From contig NZ_BAABJQ010000007.1 in NCBI RefSeq assembly GCF_039543385.1, positions 335,905 through 399,904 of the forward strand: a DNA stretch of 64,000 bases. The letters run 5' to 3'. A program made the position numbers and the translations under genes. Origin of the DNA: Rugosimonospora acidiphila (GTDB lineage: Bacteria; Actinomycetota; Actinomycetes; Mycobacteriales; Micromonosporaceae). The notes below the pieces were generated by a model. That model did not search any database and was not told the DNA's origin. It worked only from the letters and a program-made list of their open reading frames with translations. This document shows, one piece after another, positions 8,407 to 17,000 of the stretch (positions are counted from its first letter, which is position 1; the number at the start of each line of letters is the position of its first letter).

Positions 8407-9356
8407 CGGCGTGTCGTCGCGCCGGCAACACTCCGCGTGACGGCGGGTTACCGCGCGTCAGGGCCGCGAGTAGACGGCGGGGTGGACGCACGGTGCCGCC
8501 GGTTGGTCGCGCGCCGGCGACGTTGATCAGGTATCCGGGCGCGTCCGTCGGAGTTCGATGGCGATTGTCCTATGTGGACTAATCGGATCTCGACGGGGAG
8601 TGGCCCGGCAGGGGAATCCGTGTCGCGTTGCGGGCCTTTCTTCCGGCCCTGGGCCGTTTTCCGGCCCTGGGCCGTGCCCCGAGTTCGTCGCGGTCGACTC
8701 GGATTGTCTAACGGTCTGTCAAATTGCTCGCCGGAACGCCGGTGCCACTCGATCGGCCGCGGGTCGATTGCGCGGCAAACGCGCTTCGCGGGTGCGGTGA
8801 ACGCGCTTCGAGTGCGCGGTGAAAGCGGGTTGCCGGCGCGGTGGAATTGCCGGTCGCAAACGGCAATGGTTGTCGACTCGGTCACGGCCGCGCCCCGGTT
8901 GTCGGGCCCGCTCGGATACCTCCATGCGAACTGCCCCCCGGATCCGACACCGAGGCCGAGGTGATCGGCTGCGATGCCGATCTCATGGCAGGTCAGTGCG
9001 CAGGGGTTGATCGTCGCGCCACTCGATCGCCAAGGGATACGAGATCTTCTATGGTTTCGATCCGAATCAATATGTAAGTGATTCGCGTTAAGTAAATGAA
9101 TCATCGACCGGCCGTCAAATCGGGGCAACTCCATGGAATTCTAAAAGCGGCCAACTGGCCGGGCGATTTGTCAGTCAAGCGTTGCTATCCTGGCGGTTTT
9201 CCCGTCCGGCGTCTTATCGGCGCAACACGTATTCGGCGCCGGGTTCAAGCGGCTATCCGACCGACGGTAAAGCGACATTTACATCGTTCATTTCGAGTAA
9301 TAGCGTTCGTCCCTAACCGCTGGCACAGGGCCGGCGGTGAACGAAAGGGGATCGTC
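8407..9356. other. About 950 bp with no supported gene
   Basis: Reading frames here are shadows with no ribosome site, no family-like segment and shifting codon use. It contains a 17-bp direct repeat (TTCCGGCCCTGGGCCGT) at 8641-8657 and 8659-8675, and it becomes markedly AT-richer after 9050. The AT-rich end probably holds the promoter of the peptide operon that starts at 9357; TAATAG near 9298 is one weak -10 candidate. Confidence 0.5.
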
Positions 9357-9437
9357 ATGAAGATCGAGGTGCGCAAGCTCGAGCGGATCGAGACCACCGC
9401 CATCGGCAACGGCTGCTGCGGCTGCACCGACTGCTGA
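9357..9437 (+). CDS. Cys-rich RiPP precursor peptide (26 aa)
   Basis: A 26-residue peptide starting at ATG 9357, with AAAGGGG ending 6 bases upstream. The N-terminal part is charged and leader-like (MKIEVRKLERIE, then TTAI). The C-terminal part, GNGCCGCTDC, is a short Gly/Cys core with four Cys and ends on Cys. Directly downstream are two genes each beginning with a PqqD-like leader-binding domain (RRE): an E1-like adenylating enzyme and an M50 membrane protease. This is the usual logic of a ribosomally made, post-translationally modified peptide. The leader/core boundary is a guess; GN after the TTAI stretch is a natural break. No YcaO, radical SAM or lanthionine enzyme is nearby. I do not recognise the peptide as a member of a named class. 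Confidence 0.72.
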   Translation: MKIEVRKLERIETTAIGNGCCGCTDC

Positions 9438-9451
9438 TTCTTCGAGTAGGC

Positions 9452-9484
9452 CCGGGCGGGCCGGGTGGAAGCCGGCCCGCCCGG
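9452..9484 (+). terminator. Strong hairpin between precursor and modification genes
   Basis: A perfect 13-bp GC stem (CCGGGCGGGCCGG, 9452-9464, complement 9472-9484) with a 7-nt loop starts 14 bases after the precursor stop and ends 27 bases before the E1-like gene. Such an element would act as a partial terminator or 3' stabiliser and give more precursor than enzyme. No U tract follows. Confidence 0.65.
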
Positions 9485-9511
9485 ACGCCTCATCGCGTCG
9501 AGGAGGACGAG

Positions 9512-10663
9512 ATGGACAGACCCCGCGTGAAGAGCGTGTTCCCACCGATCCCGCTCGACGACGGAACGATCCGCGTTGGTGGCGCCGACTTCGGCATCGC
9601 GGCCGAAATCAAGGACGACGACCAGCGGCACGTCTGGCACTTGCTGGAACTCTTGGATGGTACCCGGTCCATGGCGCAGGTGGTGGCGGACATGCGCACC
9701 ATCGACCCCGCGCTCACCGAGACCGAGGTCGTGGCCGCGGTCGCGATGCTGGCCGACTCCGGCTACCTGGACGATGCCGCGATCGGGCCACCCGCGGCGT
9801 TCGGGCCCGGAGAGGCCGAACGCTATCGGCGCAACGTGGAGTTCTTCTCCTTCTTCCACTCCCCGCCGCGCACCGGGTACGACTCCCAACTGCGGCTGCG
9901 CGAGGCGAAGGTGACCGTGCTCGGCATCGGCGGGCTGGGCTCGTACGCGGCCCTCGGGCTGGCCGCCGCGGGCGTTGGCGACCTGTTGCTGGTCGACGAC
10001 GACACGGTCGAACTGCACAACCTGAACCGCCAGGTGCTCTACACCGACGGCGACGTCGGCTGCGCGAAGACGGAGGCCGCGGCCCGCCGGGTGGCGCAGG
10101 CCAACCCGCATGTCACGGTGTCCACATTGACCCGACGGGTGAGCGGGGTCGAGGACGCGCGCACGTGTATGCGCGGACGGGACCTGCTCATCTGCGCGGC
10201 GGACCGGCCGCGGATCCGGCTCTACGACTGGCTCAACGAGGCCGCGCTGGACGAGGGCGTGCCGTGGGTCCGGGGAGCCAACGACGGCCTGACGGTCAAC
10301 CTGTTCCTCCACGCGCCCGGCCGTACCGCGTGCTTCGCCTGCGAGCAGCGCGCCGCGCACGCCAACATCCCCGGGTACGGCGCCACCATCCGCTACGCGA
10401 TGGAGCACCTCGGCAACCGGACGGTCAACCCGTGTACGGCGCCCGTCGCCGGGCTGATCGGCAGCCTGGTCGCCCTGGAAGCCGTCAAGCTGCTCACCGG
10501 GGTCGCCGAACCCACGATCCTCAACCGCAAGCTCATCTTCGACCTGCAGACCATGCAGATCCGGTTCAAGGAAGGCGAGTACGACCCGACCTGCGACGTC
10601 TGCGGTCACCTGCCCAACACGGCCACCGCGCCCGAACCGCTGATCGAGGCGGCGACGCCATGA
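9512..10663 (+). CDS. RRE-fused ThiF/E1-like adenylating enzyme for peptide maturation
   Basis: A 383-residue protein. Residues about 1-90 resemble a PqqD-like RiPP recognition element (two-strand start, then VWHLLELLDGTRSMAQVVADM and a second helix pair). Residues about 125-383 form a ThiF/MoeB/MccB E1 domain: nucleotide loop GIGGLGSYAA, VDDDTVELHNLNRQ, conserved KTEAA and ICAADRP. Two zinc-binding CxxC pairs are present at C274/C277 and C361/C364. E1-like RiPP enzymes adenylate a carboxylate or amide in the precursor (as MccB does) or act in heterocyclisation together with YcaO. No YcaO is present, so this enzyme probably acts alone. The start has AGGAGG 5 bases upstream, and the stop overlaps the next gene (ATGA). 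Confidence 0.85.
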   Translation: MDRPRVKSVFPPIPLDDGTIRVGGADFGIAAEIKDDDQRHVWHLLELLDGTRSMAQVVADMRTIDPALTETEVVAAVAMLADSGYLDDAAIGPPAAFGPGEAERYRRNVEFFSFFHSPPRTGYDSQLRLREAKVTVLGIGGLGSYAALGLAAAGVGDLLLVDDDTVELHNLNRQVLYTDGDVGCAKTEAAARRVAQANPHVTVSTLTRRVSGVEDARTCMRGRDLLICAADRPRIRLYDWLNEAALDEGVPWVRGANDGLTVNLFLHAPGRTACFACEQRAAHANIPGYGATIRYAMEHLGNRTVNPCTAPVAGLIGSLVALEAVKLLTGVAEPTILNRKLIFDLQTMQIRFKEGEYDPTCDVCGHLPNTATAPEPLIEAATP

Positions 10664-11883
10664 CCTCGGCGGTGCGGCCGGAGACGGTGACCCTGTTTCC
10701 GTTGCACATCGGCGAGGTCGAGGACGGCGCGGCGGAGGTGGGGCGGCCGGAGACCGGGGTGTTCGTCAGCCTTCCCGAGCAGGGCATCGAGATCATCCGT
10801 GACCTGCAGCTGGGGCTCACCCTCGGGGAGGTGTCGGCCAACTTCGCCCGACGGTACGGGGAGGCGCCCGACCTGGATGACTTCCTCACGGCGCTGAGGG
10901 ATTGTGGCTTCGTGCGGCAGGTCGGCCAGGAGCGGTTCGACGACGGCCCGGAGGAGGTGGGCGCCGCGCCCGTTCCGCAGATGCGTGGGTGGCGACTGTT
11001 CGCCACGCTGCCCGCCGAACGGGTGAGCTGGTTGGTCAGCCGGCCCGCGCTCGCCGCCTGGGTCGCGGTCTGGTTGGCCATCCCAGCGATCCTGTTGGCG
11101 CGGCCCGACCTGACCCCGCGGGGGACCGACGGGCGGATCGGTCTCGGGGTCGCCGGCGACGCGGTCGCGCTCACGATCCTCACCTGGGTACTGCTGCTCG
11201 GGCACGAGTTCGCGCACCTGCTCGTGGCGCGGGCGAGAGGATGCTCCGGCGTGCTACGGATCAGCCATCGGCTGTACCTGCTGGTGGCCGAGACGGACAT
11301 GTCGTCGGTTCGGTCGCTGCCCCGCGCGAAACGGTACGCGCCCTACCTGGCCGGCATGACGTTCACCGCCCTGGCGCTGCTGCTGTCGCTGGTGATGCGA
11401 CTGTCCGGAGTGGACTCCCAGCCGATCCCCGCCATCGCCTTCCTGTGCCTGACGACGTTGCTGCTCGAGCTGGCCTTCTTCATGCGCACCGACGTGTACT
11501 ACGTGGTCGTGACGTGGCTGAGGCTCGGCAACCTGATGACGGACACCTGGCACTTCGTCGGCAACCAGCTCGCCCGGCTGCTCCGGCGGCCACGACGCTA
11601 CGACCTGTCCACCGTGCCGGCCCGGGAACTGCGAATCATCCGCTGGTACTCGCTGATCCTCGTGGTCGGTGTGGCCGTCTTCATCGGACAGTTCGTCCTG
11701 TTCGGGCTGCCGCTGCTGGTCAGCTTCGTGCGGGACTCCGTCACGAAGATCGCGTCCGGGCCGGACACCGTCGGGTTCTGGGACGCGGCGGTACTGCTGC
11801 TGCTCGCCGTGGCGCACTTCGGTGTGCTTGGCGTCGTGGCCCTGCTGCGCCGGCTGCGCCCGGTCGCCGAGGGCGCCCGCTGA
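10660..11883 (+). CDS. RRE-fused M50 (site-2 protease-like) membrane metallopeptidase
   Basis: A 407-residue protein. Residues about 1-95 look like a second PqqD-like leader-binding domain (VFVSLPEQGIEIIRDLQLG, then two helices with ANFARRYGEAPDLDDFL). Several membrane helices follow, with the zinc motif HEFAH at 182-186 in a hydrophobic segment and a probable third ligand, D278, in FMRTDVYY. This is the arrangement of S2P/M50 intramembrane peptidases found in several RiPP clusters. It would bind the modified precursor by its leader, cleave it and perhaps export it. ATG overlaps the preceding stop by 4 bases, so the two enzymes are translationally coupled. A terminator 16 bases after its stop closes the operon. 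Confidence 0.82.
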   Translation: MTSAVRPETVTLFPLHIGEVEDGAAEVGRPETGVFVSLPEQGIEIIRDLQLGLTLGEVSANFARRYGEAPDLDDFLTALRDCGFVRQVGQERFDDGPEEVGAAPVPQMRGWRLFATLPAERVSWLVSRPALAAWVAVWLAIPAILLARPDLTPRGTDGRIGLGVAGDAVALTILTWVLLLGHEFAHLLVARARGCSGVLRISHRLYLLVAETDMSSVRSLPRAKRYAPYLAGMTFTALALLLSLVMRLSGVDSQPIPAIAFLCLTTLLLELAFFMRTDVYYVVVTWLRLGNLMTDTWHFVGNQLARLLRRPRRYDLSTVPARELRIIRWYSLILVVGVAVFIGQFVLFGLPLLVSFVRDSVTKIASGPDTVGFWDAAVLLLLAVAHFGVLGVVALLRRLRPVAEGAR

Positions 11884-11899
11884 GAGACGAAACAGACCG

Positions 11900-11945
11900 C
11901 CGCGCATCGCCGGTCCGGCTCGGGGCTGGATCCGGCGATGCGCGG
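11900..11945 (+). terminator. Terminator of the peptide operon
   Basis: A 14-bp perfect stem (CCGCGCATCGCCGG, 11900-11913, complement 11932-11945) with an 18-nt GC-rich loop begins 16 bases after the protease stop codon. It shows that the operon holds only the precursor, the E1-like enzyme and the protease. Confidence 0.7.
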
Positions 11946-12224
11946 CCGCCACCGGCCAAAGTCGCATCCTCGGTTGGAAACCTCAGGTAGCAAGAGCCGG
12001 GTCGTGCAGCCGTCGCCACCCGGGTGCTTGCGCTGACCCGGCTGGCGCCGATCGGGGCCGGGGGATCAGGGGCCTGCTCACGCCCGGAGAGGTCGGATCA
12101 ACGACTGGCGCGCCGGACGGAGATCCGGGCGTCGACAGGTCGCGTTGACGCGGTGCACGGGCGCGGTGCATGCTAACTGACAGTAGTTGCTCTCATTACC
12201 CGTCGCGTGGCGAGGTGATCCGCC
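11946..12224. other. Intergenic stretch without a supported gene
   Basis: With the terminator before it, this makes a gap of about 340 bases. No reading frame here has a ribosome site and family-like content. A locally AT-richer segment around 12172-12202 could be a promoter for the small genes that follow. Confidence 0.4.
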
Positions 12225-12425
12225 GTGACGTGGGGCCGGTGGCATCATCCGCGGCAGAACGAAAGCGTCCACGGGACGAACCCGCCACAGAATCCAGCAG
12301 AGCCAATCGCCACAGTCCAGTATGGAGCCACGGCGCCGCCCGTCGCGCATCGCTGGAGCCGGATCGATTCCTGGTTGAAGCCGGGAGGTTGTCGTGAAGT
12401 TCGTGCGTCTAGTGTCGGGCCGTAA
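12225..12425 (+). CDS. Possible small protein, 66 aa, unknown
   Basis: A GTG start with GAGGTGA 6 bases upstream encodes a 66-residue polar protein rich in Trp, Pro and Arg, ending with a RIDSWLKPGGC segment. The reading overlaps the start of the next membrane-protein gene by 32 bases in another frame. There is no recognisable domain. The good ribosome site is the main support; codon third-position bias is weaker than in neighbouring genes, so it may not be real. Confidence 0.35.
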   Translation: MTWGRWHHPRQNESVHGTNPPQNPAEPIATVQYGATAPPVAHRWSRIDSWLKPGGCREVRASSVGP

Positions 12426-12861
12426 TCCCTATCAGGTGGCCCTCATGGCCGCCGCGCCGGTCATCGGCGGCGTCTTGTTGGCTGCGCATGCCCAGCCACC
12501 CTCGGTGAACATCGCCATGCCCGTGCCGGTGCGCACCGCCTGGCTCGTCCTGCTGATCCTGGCCGGCGTCCTCGGCCTGACGGGCGTGTTCTGGCCGACG
12601 AACAGGCTGGAGGTGGGCCTGTCCATCGAGGCCGCGGGCGCGCTGGTGCTGGGCTGCTCGGTGAGCATGTACGCCGTGGCGGTGCTCGCCCGCGTGGGAA
12701 TCAACGGTACGACGACCGCCGGATTCACGGTGGCCGTCGCGGGTGGTTCCTGGTGGCGCCTGGCGCAGATCTGGGCAGATCTCCGCACGCTCGACAGTGT
12801 GATGCGGGCGCTGAATCCTCCGGTTCCCGCGGACCTGGATGAAGGTGATCCTCATGAGTAG
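12394..12861 (+). CDS. Hypothetical four-helix membrane protein
   Basis: A 155-residue protein from GTG 12394, with GGGAGG 5 bases upstream. Hydrophobic segments lie at about residues 13-32, 47-66, 75-100 and 105-122, followed by a short charged tail (LRTLDSVMRALNPP, then acidic residues). I recognise no family. The next gene starts inside its last codons, so the two are translationally coupled. The pair (small multi-helix membrane protein plus single-helix coiled-coil protein) recalls phage holin-like modules, but no other phage gene is nearby. Confidence 0.6.
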   Translation: MKFVRLVSGRNPYQVALMAAAPVIGGVLLAAHAQPPSVNIAMPVPVRTAWLVLLILAGVLGLTGVFWPTNRLEVGLSIEAAGALVLGCSVSMYAVAVLARVGINGTTTAGFTVAVAGGSWWRLAQIWADLRTLDSVMRALNPPVPADLDEGDPHE

Positions 12862-13177
12862 TGGCTGGATTCAGGTACTCACCTCCACGCTGTCGGTGGT
12901 GGGTGCTGGTGGCGGTCTGGGGGCCGTGGCCACCGCGATCGTGCGCCGCCGGGCCACCAACGCCGAAGCCGCGGACGTCATCACCGACACCGCACTCGTG
13001 CTGGTCGAGCCCTTGAAGCAGCGGATCCGGGACCTCGAGAACGAGGTCCGCGAACTACAGCGGACCGTCAAAGTCGCTTTGGCGGAGTTGGGCAGGCTAC
13101 GGATGGCGATGCTCGACCCAGCGGCGAACCTGGAGGATCTGCGTGCACTGGCGGACGAGGCGCGTGGACTCGACTGA
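12854..13177 (+). CDS. Hypothetical membrane-anchored coiled-coil protein
   Basis: A 107-residue protein. ATG 12854 overlaps the end of the previous gene; an in-frame ATG at 12839 is possible, but GAAGG is placed better for 12854. One N-terminal hydrophobic helix spans about residues 5-27 (LTSTLSVVGAGGGLGAVATA). A long charged helix follows with heptad-like spacing (LKQRIRDLENEVRELQRTV), predicted to form a coiled coil, about residues 50-85. The function is unknown; it probably works with the upstream membrane protein. Confidence 0.6.
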   Translation: MSSGWIQVLTSTLSVVGAGGGLGAVATAIVRRRATNAEAADVITDTALVLVEPLKQRIRDLENEVRELQRTVKVALAELGRLRMAMLDPAANLEDLRALADEARGLD

Positions 13178-13324
13178 CGGAGCCAGGCCCGCGGCCTCGG
13201 TTCGCTGCGCAGTCAGGCCGCGCAGACCCGACCTCGATGCCAGCAGCACCGGCGTTTCGCTGGTTGGTGAAAAACGGAGGCGCCGAGGCGGGTCAAACGC
13301 GACGCGAAAAGCGATGATTGCCGA

Positions 13325-13948
13325 ATGGCCGACCAGGCTCCCCCCGTCCAACCGGCCGCGGACACGTCGCAGAGACAGACCATCGCTCGGATCGTCGAGG
13401 CCTGCGCGGCCGACGCCTCGACCGAGCTGGAATTCATCCGTGCGCTGGACTCCGCCGATCTGGCCGTAAGGCCGTACTGGGATGAGAACAGGCGCCAGGT
13501 CGCCGGCTACGATGTCGCGCTCGGCCGGTCCGATCTCCATCCCTGGCGGGACTACGTCATCGATCGGGATCTCTCCGCCGAAGTGGCCCTCTCCCGGCTA
13601 CGTGAACGATGGCCCCCGACCCCGGCTACCAAGCAGGCCCGCGCCGAGATCGCCGACGCGTGGCTGTCCGTCATTGCCCCGTTCCTGGTTCCCCCAGGGC
13701 AGGAGGGGCTGTACACCCAGCACCGATGGCGCTGGCTCGTCGTCGGTCTCACCAGCTGGATCCTGCCCACCCTGGTGTTCCTGCTCGTACCCGCGCTCAC
13801 CCCCGGTGCCACCGGCACCGGGAGGCTGATCGCCGGGCTGAGCTGCGGTGGCCTGTTGGGGCTCGGGCTCGGGCTCGGGTTCCTGGCCGCCGATCGCTCT
13901 TCCGTGGAGATCGACCAGAACGGCGACCCCCTCGAATCCTCACCCTGA
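13325..13948 (+). CDS. Hypothetical membrane protein with relaxase-associated-like N-terminal segment
   Basis: A 207-residue protein. The soluble N-terminal part includes EFIRALDSADLAVRPYW, then QVAGYDVALGRS. From memory this resembles a segment repeated in actinomycete relaxase and mobilisation proteins, where it is followed by a call for the preceding and following catalytic parts that are absent here. Two hydrophobic helices lie at about residues 138-160 and 166-190. No strong ribosome site is visible at the ATG. The function is unknown, and the resemblance is weak evidence for past association with a mobile element. Confidence 0.6.
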   Translation: MADQAPPVQPAADTSQRQTIARIVEACAADASTELEFIRALDSADLAVRPYWDENRRQVAGYDVALGRSDLHPWRDYVIDRDLSAEVALSRLRERWPPTPATKQARAEIADAWLSVIAPFLVPPGQEGLYTQHRWRWLVVGLTSWILPTLVFLLVPALTPGATGTGRLIAGLSCGGLLGLGLGLGFLAADRSSVEIDQNGDPLESSP

Positions 13949-14026
13949 CCGGCGGCGTGGGTGGCCACCCGGGGATGAGCGCGGGCGACCGAGACGAGCC
14001 CGCCGCAGCCGCTCCGCTGACCGGCG

Positions 14027-14064
14027 GTGGCCGGCCCATCCAGCGGTGAGGATGGGCCGGCCAC
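14027..14064. terminator. Bidirectional terminator
   Basis: A perfect 15-bp stem (GTGGCCGGCCCATCC, 14027-14041, complement 14050-14064) with an 8-nt loop lies between the convergent hypothetical gene (end 13948) and the pullulanase gene (stop 14096). Confidence 0.78.
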
Positions 14065-14095
14065 GTCGCGGAGACCGATACTGAGCAAGGGTCCG

Positions 14096-17000
14096 TTACT
14101 GCTGGACGAACACCGCCACCGTGTAGGGCGGGACCGTGAAGGTACCGGTGGCGGCGGCGTAGCTGGACCGCTTCACCGTCTGGTCGGTGCCGTCACGCTG
14201 GATCGGGTCGAGCAGCTGATGAGCGCCGGCAAGAGCGCTCAGGGTCTGGTGCTGCGCGGTGGGGGTGGCGTTGTAGATCACGGTTACGGACCGGTAGGTG
14301 TTCAGGCCGTGCCCGTCCAGGTGCTCGGTGATGACCCCCGGCACCTCGCCGTCGGTGCCCGACAACGGGAAGGTGACCCGCTGCTGGACCTCCTGCTCGG
14401 TGCGCAGCGAGAACAGCGGGCTGGACCGTTTGATCCGCAGGAACTGCTGGTACTGGTCGGCGGTGCTGGTGATGGTCGAGCATCCGGGTACCAGGTCCGG
14501 GTTGGCGAGCAGCGGGGCGGCGTAGGGCCACTGGCTGGAGTTGCTGGATGCCAGTGGCAGCCCGCGACCGAAGCCGTTGCCCGTGGCGCAGTTCCAGTGG
14601 ATGGCGTTGAACCAGCTGCCGCTGTCGTACGAGTTGCCGTCCATGGACTTCGAACGCAGCAGGTCGCTGCCGGCCTGGACGAAGCCGGGGGCTTCGGACA
14701 GGGCGGTGGTGGCCAGCGCCAGCGCCTGCGACCGTCCGCGGTCGGCCATCGAGGTGGCGGCCGGAAGCTTGTAGGTGAGGGTGTCGTAGAGGCTGAGGTT
14801 GTCGTGAGCGTCGACGTAGGTGATGGCCTCACCCGGGGCGTCCGTGTAGCCGGCCGGGGCGCCGTTGTAGTCGAGGTCCGCGCCCGTGACGAGGGTTCCG
14901 GTGCTGTCGCGGAAGCGGTAGTCCTTGAGGTTGCCGGTCAGCCCGAGCTGGACGAGGTCCATCTCGTGCAGGAGATCGGCCTTCTGCTGGTCGGCGCCGC
15001 CGTTCATGGAGTCGCCGTTCGGGTTGGTGAACAGGCCGCTGGCGAAGCCCTGAACACCCGGGTCGGTGTCGAAGGGGCTGCCGCCGCGTACCGCGTCGCG
15101 TAGCCGGTCGTTGAAGGTGGCGATGCCGGTACCGGCCATGTTGGCCTGGGTGGCCTGGACGAACCGGGAGTCACCGGTGACGGTCCCGAAGTCCCAGCCC
15201 TCGCCGTAGAGGAACATGTCCTTGCCGTCCACGTCGTCGCGCTGGGGGGTGAGCTGGGCCAGGGACGCCTTGACGTCCAGCATGGTCTGCTTGGGGTCCA
15301 GGCCCATGAGGTCGAAGCGGAACCCATCGACGTGGTACTGCTTCGCCCAGGTGGTGACCGAGTCGACGATGAGCTTGTTCATCATCGCGTGTTCGGGCGC
15401 GGTATCGGCGCAGCAGCTGTCGGTGGTGACGGCGCCGTTGGTCGACAGGCGCTGGTAGTAGCCGGGGACGATCTGGTCGAGCACGGAGTCGGGATCCTCA
15501 CCGGAGGCCGCGGTGTGGTTGTAGACCACGTCGAGCACGACCCGCAGCCCGGCGTCGTGGATCGCCTGAACCATCTGCCGGAACTGGGTGGTGCGCGCCG
15601 CGCCGTCGGGTCGGGTGGCGTAGGAGCCCTCGGGCACCGTGTAGTGCAGCGGGTTGTAGCCCCAGTTGTAGCCGTCGGTCGCCTGGGACTGGGCGACGCA
15701 GGCCTGCTGCTGGTCTGAGTCGGCGGGAAGGCTAGCCAGGTCGCAGGGCGGCTGCGCCTGGTCGGCCCGATCCTCCGGTACGCCGGCGAAGTCGAACGCG
15801 GGCAGCAGATGGACCGTGGTGGCACCGGCGGCGGCCAGCGCGCGCAGGTGCGCCATGCCGGCCGAACCGGCGTCGGTGAAGGCCAGATAGGTGCCGCGCT
15901 GGGCGGCCGGAACCGTGGCGTCCTCGTCGGAGAAGTCGCCGATGTGCAGCTCCTGGATCTCCTGCTGGGAAGCGGGAAGAGCCGGAAGCGGCCGGGCCTT
16001 CGACCAGTCCCGAGGGGCCAGGTCGGCGTCGTCGAGGTTGACGAGCTGGCTGCGCGTGGAGTCGGTGGAGACGGCCAGGGAGTAGGGATCGGTGACGCTG
16101 TTGGTGACGACCTTCAGCTCGGTGGGCGCGAACACCGTGACCCGGTACCGGTAGAACTCGCGGTTCCACGTTTTGTCTCCGGTCACCGACCAGACGCCGG
16201 TGGCGCTGTCGCGCCGCATGGGCACCAGCTTCGGGGTGTTACTGGTGGAGCTGGCGTACAACTCCAGCGACACGGCCTGGGCGGTGGGTGCCCACAGGGA
16301 CAGGGCGGGCCGGCCGCCGTGGAAGACCGGTCCGAGGTCGGCGTGTGCCGCCTTGCCGGCGTAGAGGGCATCCAGGACACCGGGGATCTGCACGCCGGTG
16401 GCGCCGGTCAGGTTGCCGTTGCCGTCCAGCGCGGCGACGGCGACCTGACCGCGCAGCAGGTCGGCGGCCTTCGCCGCCCAGTGCGCGGGGATCCGCAGCA
16501 CCCCGAGGCCGGCCAGGTAGGGGTACTTGGTCCGCAGCGCGGGAGGCATGCCGGCCGGGTCGTAGCGCAGCGGGATGACGGTGCCACCGGTGATTCCGGT
16601 GGCCCCGGCGGTGAGGCCACCATTGGGCGCGGCGGCGAGCTGGTAGGTGTGTGCGACGGGGTCGCTGCCGAGGCTCCAGGCGATGAGGTCGGGCGCGAGC
16701 CACTGCGCCTGCTCGGTCCGCAGGTTGGGCGGTGCCTGGCCGGCCCGGACGGTCAGCGTGTGGCTGGCGGCGTCGAAGCTGAAGGTGGTCGAGGCACCGT
16801 TGGTGGCCACCGTGAAGGGGATGTTCGCCCCTCCGGCCGTGCCACCCGCACCGTAGTTGACGTCCCAGGACATGCCGAGGGTCGCCTTGACCTGGTAGTC
16901 GCCGGCCGGTAGGGCGGTGGTGGTGAAGGTGTAGACGCCGTCGCCGTCCGGGTCCTCCAGCCACGAGCGCAGGCAGTCCGGTGACCAGTCGGCCGGGCAG

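Noticed and set aside
8448..9134. A 228-residue minus-strand reading frame in the gap before the peptide operon
   Set aside because: Arg/Pro-rich composition, no ribosome site, no recognisable domain, and codon bias unlike neighbours.
9245..10609. Long minus-strand frame opposite the E1-like gene
   Set aside because: It is the GC-bias shadow of a well-supported plus-strand gene; the translation is low-complexity with no motif.
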